DNA from: Krasilnikovia cinnamomea
Lineage (GTDB): Bacteria; Actinomycetota; Actinomycetes; Mycobacteriales; Micromonosporaceae
Direction: 5' to 3'
NCBI RefSeq assembly: GCF_004217545.1
Contig: NZ_SHKY01000001.1
Location: 6,386,001-6,450,000 of the forward strand
DNA: 64,000 bases
In this document: in pieces, positions 55,141 through 63,200 of the stretch
How positions within the stretch are numbered: position 1 is the stretch's first letter
How the letters are laid out: each line of letters begins with the position of its first letter
The notes under the pieces: generated by a model
Seen by the model: the letters and a program-made list of their open reading frames with translations, nothing else
Told to the model about the DNA's origin: nothing
Databases searched by the model: none
Position numbers and translations under genes: made by a program

Positions 55141-56468
55141 TCCTGTACCGCACGCAGGTCCTGGACACCCCCGACGACCCGTTCCGCGGGGGCGGGCTGC
55201 GCCACGACGCCGACGCGGGGATCCTCGTCGACCATGGGCTGATCGTCGAGCGGGGCCCCTTCGCGCGGGTGCGTTCCCGGCACCCGGCGGCGCGGGTGGT
55301 CGGGCTGGACGGCGGCCTGCTGCTGCCCGGCCTGGTCGACACGCACGTGCACTACCCGCAGATCCGCGTCATCGGCGCCCTCGGCATGCCGCTGCTGGAA
55401 TGGCTGGAGCGGTGCGCGTTGCCGGAGGAGGCCCGGCTCGCCGAGGTGAGCTACGCCCGCACGGTCGCGGACGAGTTCGTCACCTCGCTGCTGGCCGCGG
55501 GCACCACCACGGCGCTGGTCTTCGGCTCGCACTTCGCCCCGGCGGTGGACGAGCTGTTCGCGGCGGCCGCCCACTCCGGCCTGCGCATCACCAGCGGTCT
55601 GATCGTGGCCGACCGGATGCTGCGCCCCGACCTGCACACGACGGCGCGGCGCGGCTACGACGAAGGGCTGGCACTCGCGCAACGCTGGCACGGCAAGGGA
55701 CGCAGCCGGTACGCGGTCACCCCGCGCTTCGCGCTGTCCTGCACCGACGAACTGCTGGCCTCCTGCGGGCAGCTGCACCGCGACGTGCCCGGCAGCTGGT
55801 TCACCTCGCACCTGAACGAGAACCTCATCGAGATCCGTACGGTCGAGCAGCTGTTCGGCGACGGCAGCTATCTCGACTGCTATGACCGGCACGGGCTGGT
55901 GGGCCCGCGCAGCGTCTTCGCCCACAACGTGCACCCGACCGACGCCGAGCTCAAGCGGCTGGCGCAGGCCCACTCCAGCGTGGCGCACTGCCCCACCAGC
56001 AACGCGGCGCTGGGCAGCGGGCTGTTCCCGCTGAACCGTCACCTCCAGCACGGGGTCGCCGTGGCGCTGGGCTGTGACGTCGGCGCCGGCACCGGCTTCT
56101 CGCTGTTGAAGGAGGGGCTGCAGGCGTACCTCCTGCAACGCGTACGTGCGGAACAGAGCGTGGTGTTGGGGCCCGCCCACCTGCTGCACCTGGCCACCGC
56201 GGCCGGCGCGCAGGCCCTCGGCCTGCGCGACCAGGTCGGCGACCTCGGGGTGGGCCGCCGCTTCGACGCGATCTGGGTGCGGCCCGGCGCGGGCACGCCG
56301 CTGGACATCGGCCTGCGGCACGCGGACGGAGCGGAGGACGCGCTGGCGAAGGTCTTCACGCTGGCCACGCCGCACGACGTGGCCCGGGTGTGGATCGACG
56401 GCGTACCCGTCGCGGGCGGCGCGGCGGCCGGGGACCTGTCGGGTGACCGGCTGGGCGCGGCGGGCTGA
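55137..56468 (+). CDS. guaD: Guanine deaminase
   Basis: A 443-residue amidohydrolase. LPGLVDTHVHYPQIRVIG (zinc His pair and the guanine deaminase-typical Pro-Gln), LEWLERCALPEE, FTSHLNENLIEI, SVFAHNVHPTDAELKRLAQAHSSVAHCPTSNAALGSGLFPL and GCDVGAGTGFSLLKEGLQAYLLQ are the family landmarks. It converts guanine to xanthine, the substrate of the dehydrogenase encoded just upstream. The ATG at 55137 overlaps the xdhC stop by four bases. A 270-base gap separates it from the homogentisate operon. Confidence 0.93.
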   Translation: MILYRTQVLDTPDDPFRGGGLRHDADAGILVDHGLIVERGPFARVRSRHPAARVVGLDGGLLLPGLVDTHVHYPQIRVIGALGMPLLEWLERCALPEEARLAEVSYARTVADEFVTSLLAAGTTTALVFGSHFAPAVDELFAAAAHSGLRITSGLIVADRMLRPDLHTTARRGYDEGLALAQRWHGKGRSRYAVTPRFALSCTDELLASCGQLHRDVPGSWFTSHLNENLIEIRTVEQLFGDGSYLDCYDRHGLVGPRSVFAHNVHPTDAELKRLAQAHSSVAHCPTSNAALGSGLFPLNRHLQHGVAVALGCDVGAGTGFSLLKEGLQAYLLQRVRAEQSVVLGPAHLLHLATAAGAQALGLRDQVGDLGVGRRFDAIWVRPGAGTPLDIGLRHADGAEDALAKVFTLATPHDVARVWIDGVPVAGGAAAGDLSGDRLGAAG

Positions 56469-56738
56469 AGCCCTCGTCCGGTGCTGTACAGATTGTTCAA
56501 GGGGTGCGCGCTCGGCCCGGCGGTTCTGCGCAGAATGCTCGCCCTCGACTGGTCGCGTTGTGCACCACACCGAGGTTCACCAAGCTGGAGGCCGCAGCCC
56601 GATCCCGCGGAAGAGGGACCAGTCCATGTCCGTGCGTGACACGCTCAACCGACACGGCTCGCGCGGCGTCGGCGAGCGCACGCGGCGGCGCGACGTCCGG
56701 CGCATCGGCAACCCCCTCGGGCACGAACGGAGGTACGG
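56469..56738. other. Intergenic region ahead of the homogentisate operon
   Basis: No assured gene lies here; it presumably holds the promoter of the homogentisate operon. An ATG at 56627 with a good ribosome site (GGAAGAGGGACC) opens MSVRDTLNRHGSRGVGERT and continues, Arg-rich, for 67 residues into the hmgA coding region in another frame. It may be a leader peptide or chance. Confidence 0.3.
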
Positions 56739-57944
56739 ATGGCGCACTACCAGCGAGCCGGCAGCATCCCGGCGAAGCGGCACACCCAGCACCGCGATTC
56801 CGGCGGCAGCCTCTACTACGAGGAGTTGATGGGCGAGGAGGGCTTCTCCTCGGACTCGTCGCTGCTGTATCACCGGCACGTACCGTCGGCGATCGTCGAC
56901 GCGCGCGCCTGGGACCTGCCCGACCTCGCGACCGTGCCGAACCAGCCGTTGCTGCCCCGGCACCTGAAGCTGCACGAGCTGTTCGGGGAGCAGGAGTGGA
57001 AGTCGCGGGACGCGGTGCGCGACCGCCGGCTCGTGCTGGGCAACGCCGACGTCCGGATCACCTACGTCGTGGCCGGTGAGCCGTCGCCGCTCTACCGCAA
57101 CGCCACCGGCGACGAGTGCGCGTACGTCGAAGCCGGCGCCGCAACCGTGGAGACGGTCTTCGGCGACCTGGAGGTCGGGACCGGCGACTACGTGATCATC
57201 CCGCGGGCCACCACGCACCGCTGGGTGCCGGCGGGACACGAGCCGCTGCGCCTGTACGTCATCGAGGCCAACAGCCACATCGCCCCGCCGAAGCGCTACC
57301 TGTCGCGCTACGGCCAGTTCCTGGAGCACTCGCCGTACTGCGAGCGGGACCTGCGGGCCCCGGGCGCACCGCGCACCGTGGACGAGCAGGACGTCGAGGT
57401 CTACATCAAACACCGTGGCGACGGACCGGCCGGACTCGCCGGGACCGTGCACGTGCTGCCGCACCACCCCTTCGACGTGGTCGGCTGGGACGGCTGCCTG
57501 TACCCGTACGCGTTCAACATCGCCGACTTCGAGCCGATCACCGGCCGGGTCCACCAGCCCCCGCCGGTGCACCAGGTCTTCGAGGGCACCAACTTCGTCA
57601 TCTGCAACTTCGTGCCGCGCAAGGTCGACTACCACCCGCTGGCCGTGCCGGTGCCCTACTACCACTCGAACGTGGACAGCGACGAGGTCATGTTCTACGT
57701 CGGCGGCGACTACGAGGCCCGCAAGGGCTCCGGGATCAACGTCGGCTCCATCTCGCTGCACCCCGGCGGCCACTCCCACGGCCCGCAGCCGAGCGCCATC
57801 GAAGCCAGCCTCGGCGCGGAACGGTTCGACGAGCTCGCCGTCATGGTCGACACGTTCCGGCCGCTCGGCCTCGGCGAGGGCGGACGGGCCTGCGACGACG
57901 GCCGGTACGCCTGGACCTGGGCGGGACGGGGACCGGCCGCGTGA
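56739..57944 (+). CDS. hmgA: Homogentisate 1,2-dioxygenase
   Basis: A 401-residue cupin-like iron dioxygenase. HTQHRDSGGSLYYEELMGEEGFSSDSSLLYHRH opens the protein; GDYVIIPRATTHRW, CTRS-free YYHSNVDSDEVMFYV (His and Glu iron ligands) and SISLHPGGHSHGPQP (third His ligand) mark the active site. It cleaves homogentisate to maleylacetoacetate in tyrosine/phenylalanine catabolism. GGAGG lies just ahead of the ATG at 56739. The stop overlaps the next gene's GTG start (GTGA at 57941), so three genes form a coupled operon with fumarylacetoacetase. Confidence 0.92.
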   Translation: MAHYQRAGSIPAKRHTQHRDSGGSLYYEELMGEEGFSSDSSLLYHRHVPSAIVDARAWDLPDLATVPNQPLLPRHLKLHELFGEQEWKSRDAVRDRRLVLGNADVRITYVVAGEPSPLYRNATGDECAYVEAGAATVETVFGDLEVGTGDYVIIPRATTHRWVPAGHEPLRLYVIEANSHIAPPKRYLSRYGQFLEHSPYCERDLRAPGAPRTVDEQDVEVYIKHRGDGPAGLAGTVHVLPHHPFDVVGWDGCLYPYAFNIADFEPITGRVHQPPPVHQVFEGTNFVICNFVPRKVDYHPLAVPVPYYHSNVDSDEVMFYVGGDYEARKGSGINVGSISLHPGGHSHGPQPSAIEASLGAERFDELAVMVDTFRPLGLGEGGRACDDGRYAWTWAGRGPAA

Positions 57945-58795
57945 CCGAGACCCGGACCGCGCCGGCCCGGCTGTTCGCCGGCCTGCTCGACGACGCCGCC
58001 ATCTTCCCGCCCGGCAACGCCGCACTGCCGGAGGCCGTACGGGCCCACCAGGACCGGCGGTCGACGCCGCTGGCGCCGCTGCTCGGGCCGTTCATCTGCT
58101 CCCTGCCCCGGTGGGCGGAGCTGAGCGGGGCGCTGACCGGCGGATCCCCGCTGCCGCTCGCGCTCACCCTCCCCGGTGGGGCGGACGATCTGCCCGCGGC
58201 GATCGCGCACACGCGCGCGGAGCCCCGGGTGCGGCTGCTGGCGCTGGAGGTCCCGGCGTCCGCCGAGCGGCTGGCCGACCTGGCGGCCATCGTGGACCGG
58301 CAGGTGCCCTCGGCGGTGCACACGTACGTCGAGCTGCCCCGCTCCGACGTCACGGCGGCGGGGGTCGCCACGCTCGCGGGCGCGGGCCTGCGCCTCAAGG
58401 TCCGTACCGGTGGGCTGGTCGCGTCGGCCTTCCCCGACGAGCGGCAACTGGCCGGGGTGCTCGTGGCGGCCGTGCGGGGCGGCGTGGCGTTCAAGCTCAC
58501 CGCCGGCCTGCACGACCCGGTCCGGCACCGGGACCCCGCGACCGGTTTCGAACACCACGGCTACCTGAACGTGCTCCTCGCGACCGCCCGCGCCCTGAAC
58601 GGCGAGGGCGCCGACGGCGTCGCCGCAGCGCTGGCCGACGCCGACGGCACCCGGGTGGCGGCCGCGGTCGCCGGGATCGACGACACGCTGGCCGAGCGGG
58701 TCCGCCACCACTTCGTCAGTTTCGGTACGTGCAGCATCACCGAGCCGGTCGACGGCCTGCTGCGCCACGGACTTCTCCCGGAGGACCCACGTTGA
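57941..58795 (+). CDS. Conserved protein of unknown function between hmgA and fahA
   Basis: A 284-residue cytoplasmic alpha/beta protein. The N-terminal LFAGLLDDAAIFPPGNAALPEAVRAHQ is a pattern seen in many actinobacterial hypothetical proteins. The rest reads like a partial TIM barrel (LLALEVPASAERLADLAAIV, VHTYVELPRSDVTAAGVATLAGAGLRLKVRTGG, GVAFKLTAGLHDPVRHRD). No catalytic motif can be assigned. GTG at 57941 and the TTGA overlap at 58792 couple it to hmgA and fahA. The step expected between those two enzymes is maleylacetoacetate isomerisation, normally a glutathione-dependent enzyme; whether this protein fills that place is only a hypothesis. Confidence 0.85.
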   Translation: MTETRTAPARLFAGLLDDAAIFPPGNAALPEAVRAHQDRRSTPLAPLLGPFICSLPRWAELSGALTGGSPLPLALTLPGGADDLPAAIAHTRAEPRVRLLALEVPASAERLADLAAIVDRQVPSAVHTYVELPRSDVTAAGVATLAGAGLRLKVRTGGLVASAFPDERQLAGVLVAAVRGGVAFKLTAGLHDPVRHRDPATGFEHHGYLNVLLATARALNGEGADGVAAALADADGTRVAAAVAGIDDTLAERVRHHFVSFGTCSITEPVDGLLRHGLLPEDPR

Positions 58796-60033
58796 CCACC
58801 GCTTCCGCGACTTCCTGGCTGGACCTCCCGGCGGATCATCCGTTCGGCGTCGCCACGCTGCCCTACGGGGTGTTCAGCACGGCGTCGGATCCCGGCCCGC
58901 GGGTCGGCGTCGCGATCGGCGAGATGATCCTCGACCTGGCGGCGGCCGTGGGGCAGTTGGCCCCGCCGCTCGCCGCCGCCGTGGCGGGACCGTCGCTGGA
59001 CACCCTGCTGGCCGCCGGGCCCCAGGCGTGGTCACAGGTGCGTGCCCTGGTGACCGCGTGGCTCACCGACGCCACCTTCAGTGAGCGGCTCGGCCAGCAC
59101 CTCGTCCCGGCGCGCGACGCCGTGCTGCACCTGCCGTTCACGGTCGCCGACTACGTCGACTTCTACGCCTCCGAGCAGCACGCCACCAACCTCGGCAAGA
59201 TGTTTCGCCCCGGGCAGGATCCGCTCACGCCGAACTGGAAACACCTGCCGATCGGCTACCACGGCCGCGCGGGCACCATCGTCGGCTCCGGTACCGACAT
59301 CGTCCGGCCCTGCGGCCAGCGCCGTGGCACCGATGGCGAGATCACGTTCGGGCCGTCGGCGCGCCTGGACATCGAGGCCGAACTGGGCTTCGTCGTCGGC
59401 ACCGGGTCGCGGCTGGGCCGGCCCGTCGACATCGACCGGTTCCCCGAGCACGTCTTCGGGGTCTGCCTGGTCAACGACTGGTCCGCGCGCGACATCCAGG
59501 CCTGGGAGTACGTGCCGCTGGGCCCGTTCCTCGGCAAGTCCTTCGCGACCTCCATCTCGCCCTGGGTCGTGCCGCTGGCCGCGCTCGGTGCCGCCCGGGT
59601 GACCCCACCGGCCCGGACGGTGCCCCTGCTGCCGTACCTCGACGACGCCCGGACGCCGCCGTGGGGGCTGGACGTGCGGCTCGAGGTGCGGCTCAACGGC
59701 CACGTCGTGTCCCGCCCGATGTTCGACGGCATGTACTGGACCGGCGCCCAGATGCTGGCGCACCTGACGGCCAACGGCGCGTCGCTGCGTACCGGCGACC
59801 TCTACGCCTCCGGCACGATCAGCGGCGCACGCCCCGACCAGCGAGGCTCGCTCATCGAACTGTCCTGGGGCGGCGCGGAACCGCTGCGGCTGCCGGACGG
59901 CACGACGCGCACCTTCCTGGAGGACGGCGACGAGGTCGTGATCAGCGCGAGCGCACCCGGCCCGGACGGCACGGTCATCGGTTTCGGCGAGGTCCGGGGC
60001 CGCATCCTGCCCGCGACGGAACCGCCTCGCTGA
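58792..60033 (+). CDS. fahA: Fumarylacetoacetase
   Basis: A 413-residue FAH enzyme. An N-terminal SH3-like domain (HPFGVATLPYGVFST) precedes the catalytic domain with DYVDFYASEQHATNLGKMFR, PIGYHGRAG, DIEAELGFVVG (metal Glu residues), VCLVNDWSARDIQAWEYVPLGPFLGKSFATSISPWVV (metal Asp, catalytic Lys) and GDLYASGTISG. It hydrolyses fumarylacetoacetate to fumarate and acetoacetate, the last step of tyrosine degradation. The TTG start at 58792 is supported by GGAGG 7 bases upstream and the overlap with the previous stop. A hairpin follows the gene. Confidence 0.93.
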   Translation: MTTASATSWLDLPADHPFGVATLPYGVFSTASDPGPRVGVAIGEMILDLAAAVGQLAPPLAAAVAGPSLDTLLAAGPQAWSQVRALVTAWLTDATFSERLGQHLVPARDAVLHLPFTVADYVDFYASEQHATNLGKMFRPGQDPLTPNWKHLPIGYHGRAGTIVGSGTDIVRPCGQRRGTDGEITFGPSARLDIEAELGFVVGTGSRLGRPVDIDRFPEHVFGVCLVNDWSARDIQAWEYVPLGPFLGKSFATSISPWVVPLAALGAARVTPPARTVPLLPYLDDARTPPWGLDVRLEVRLNGHVVSRPMFDGMYWTGAQMLAHLTANGASLRTGDLYASGTISGARPDQRGSLIELSWGGAEPLRLPDGTTRTFLEDGDEVVISASAPGPDGTVIGFGEVRGRILPATEPPR

Positions 60034-60074
60034 CCCCGCGCGCGGTGGGCGTGAGCCAGCCGTGGCATCCCGCC

Positions 60075-60106
60075 GAGCGCCCCCGGCCGCCAGGTTGGGG
60101 GCGTTC
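60075..60106 (+). terminator. Hairpin terminator after the homogentisate operon
   Basis: CGCCCCC (60078-60084) pairs with GGGGGCG (60097-60103); with one G-U pair the stem extends to 10 bp (60075-60106). It lies 42 bases after the fahA stop. No U-tract follows. Confidence 0.55.
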
Positions 60107-60267
60107 CGCCCGATTTGCCCCGTGATCGGGACGCTGCTCCCGTCCGGGTGATTTGCTGTGGTGACGGTCACGAATCCGACACGTCGCCGACACACTGCGC
60201 TCATCACCCGTATCGTTGAGGGCTGCCCTGGGCGGGTTCGCACGCCTGGCTGACCCGCGAGGTGAAG

Positions 60268-60285
60268 ATGGTGCACGCCCGGTGA
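60268..60285 (+). promoter_or_regulatory. Five-codon leader ORF overlapping the NRPS-like gene start
   Basis: ATG at 60268 opens MVHAR and its TGA (60283-60285) overlaps the GTG start of the NRPS-like gene (60282). GAGG is 5 bases ahead of this ATG but ~20 bases ahead of the GTG. Ribosomes may therefore load on the mini-ORF and re-initiate. Confidence 0.35.
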
Positions 60286-63200
60286 CCCAGACCACTGATC
60301 TGCGGCTGGTAGAGCTTCCCCCGATCGCCGACCCCGCGGCAGACCCGGCGGTTTTCCGTTCCTCCTCGGCTCCGGCCCACCGGACGTTGGTCGACATTCT
60401 CGACCGCACCGTGCGCGCGCATCCCGACGCCGCCGCGCTCGACGCCGGCACCACGGTCCTGACCTACCGCGAGCTGGCCGATCGGGTCGAGGCCGTGCGG
60501 GCGTCGCTGGCCGCGCACGGGATCGGCGCCGGCGACCGGGTCGGCGTCCGGATCTCCTCCGGTACGGCGGATCTGTACCTCGCGATCCTCGGCGTGCTGG
60601 CGGCCGGCGCGGCCTACGTACCCGTCGACTCCGACGACCCCGAGGAACGCGCCCGGCTCGTGTTCGCCGAGGCCGACGTCTGCGCCGTACTCGGTGACGG
60701 GCTGGCCGTGTCGCCGCGCCGCGCCCCCGAGGGCCGGCCCGGGCGGCCCGGCCCCGCCGACGACGCCTGGATCATCTTCACCTCCGGCTCGACCGGTACG
60801 CCCAAGGGCGTCGCGGTCAGCCACGGCGCGGCGGCCGCGTTCGTGGACGCCGAGGCGCGGCTGTTCCTCGCCGACGGGGCCGGCGACCCGATCGGCCCCC
60901 GGGACCGCGTGCTGGCCGGCTTGTCGGTGGCGTTCGACGCGTCCTGCGAGGAGATGTGGCTGGCCTGGCGGCACGGCGCATGCCTGGTGCCCGCCGAGCG
61001 GTCGCTGGTGCGCAGCGGCGTCGACCTGGGCCCGTGGCTGGCCGAGCAGCGCATCTCCGTGGTGTCCACGGTGCCGACACTCGCCGCGCTGTGGCCGGTC
61101 GACGCCCTGGACGGCGTCCGGCTGCTGATCTTCGGTGGGGAGGCCTGCCCACCGGAGCTCGCCGAGCGGTTGGCCGTCGAGGGCCGCGAGGTCTGGAACA
61201 CCTACGGGCCGACCGAGGCGACCGTGGTCGCCTGCGCCGCGCGGATGACCGGCGACGGCCCCGTGCGCATCGGGCTGCCGCTGGCCGGCTGGCAGCTCGC
61301 GGTGGTCGACCCGTCGGGCGAGCCGGTCTCGATGGGGGAGACCGGCGAGCTGGTCATCGGTGGGGTGGGGCTCGCGCGCTACCTCGACGCGGGCAAGGAC
61401 GCCGAGAAGTTCGCGGCGCTGCCCGCGCTGGGCTGGCAGCGGGCGTACCGCAGCGGGGACATCGTCCGGGCGGAGCCCGAGGGCCTGCTGTTCGTCGGCC
61501 GGGCCGATGAGCAGGTCAAGCTCGGCGGGCGCCGGATCGAGCTCGGTGAGATCGACGCCGCGTTGCAGGCGCTGCCGGGGGTCGCCGGCGCCGCCGCCGC
61601 GGTACGGCGCACGGCGGCGGGCAACCAGCTCCTCGTGGGGTACGTCGTACCGCACGACGCGATGACCTTCGACGCCTCGGCCGCGACGGTGCGGATCCGC
61701 GAGCACCTGCCGGCCGCGCTCGTCCCGCTGCTGGCCGTCGTGGACGCGCTGCCGACCCGTACGTCCGGCAAGGTGGACCGCGCCGCGCTGCCCTGGCCGC
61801 TGGCCACCGTGGCGGACGCGGCGGGGGAGTTGACCGCGACCGAGCAGTGGCTGGCCGAGGGCTGGGCGGAGATCCTCGGCGTCCGTCCCACCGAGGCGGA
61901 CGCCGACTTCTTCAACCACGGCGGCGGCAGCCTGAGCGCGGCACAACTGGTGGCGTGGATCAGGTCCCGGCACCCCGGGGTCTCGGTGGCCGACATCTAC
62001 CGGCACCCGAGGCTGTCACAGCTCGCCGCGGTGCTCGCCGCGCTCGACCCCGCGGTGGCGGTCCGCCGCGAGGTCCGGCCGACGCCGCGGCGGGCCGGGC
62101 TGGTGCAGGGCGTGCTGATGCTGCCGATGTTCGCGCTGGTCGGGCTCCGCTGGCTGACCGTCCTGGCGGCGCTGGGCAACGTCCTCGCGGTGCTCACGGC
62201 GGCGCCGTGGGCACCGACCGTGTCCTGGTGGTGGGTGGTGCTGGGCTGGGCGGTGCTGTTCAGCCCGCTCGGCCGGATCGGCCTGTCCGCCGGTGCGGCG
62301 CGGCTGCTGCTGCGCGGCGTACGCCCGGGCAGCTACCCGCGCGGTGGCGGTGTGCACCTGCGGCTGTGGGCCGCGGAGCGGCTCGCCGAGGTGACCGGCG
62401 CGACCAGCGTCGCCGGGGCGTCCTGGATGATCACGTACGCCAGGGCGCTCGGCGCCCAGGTCGGCGTGGACGTGGACCTGCATTCCGCCCCGCCGGTCAC
62501 GGGCCTGCTCAAGCTCGGCCGTGGCGCGGCGATCGAGCCGGAGGTCGACCTGTCCGGCCACTGGGTCGACGGCGACGTGGTCCACATCGGCAAGGTGCGC
62601 GTCGGCGCGGGTGCCCGGGTCGGGTCCCGCAGCACCCTGATGCCCGGCGCGCGGGTGGGCAAGGGCGCGCGGATCGCCGCCGGCTCGACCGTCGTCGGCG
62701 CGGTGCCGGCGAACCAGCGCTGGGCGGGCTCACCGGCGGCACCCGCCGCCGAGGACGCGACCGAGTGGCCCGCCGGGCGCCCCCGGCGCTCGCGGTCGCG
62801 GTCCCGCTTCTGGACCGCCGTGTACGGGCTGACCGCGCAGCTGCTGGGCCTGGTGCCGGTGCTGGCCGCCGTGCCGGCGCTCGCGCTGCTCGGCTGGACG
62901 CTGACCTACCGGCCGAGCGTGGGCGCCGTGCCGGCCGCCGTCGCGGTCGCGACGCTCGCCTACCTCGTCGGGTACGCGCTGCTGGTGCTCGTCGCCGTCC
63001 GGGCGCTCAGCCTCGGCGTGCGCGCCGGGTACCACCCCGTGCAGGGGCGGGTGGCCTGGCAAGTCTGGGCGACCGAGCGGCTGATGGGGATGGCCCGGGT
63101 CGGGCTGTTCCCGCTCTACGCCAGCCTCTTCACGCCGGTGTGGCTGCGGCTGCTGGGCGCGAAGGTGGGGCGCGGCGTGGAGGCCTCCACGGTGCTGGCG

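Noticed and set aside
56627..56829. A 67-codon gene ahead of and overlapping hmgA
   Set aside because: The ribosome site is good, but the peptide is Arg-rich without family features and overlaps the N-terminus of hmgA; kept only as a note in the intergenic entry.
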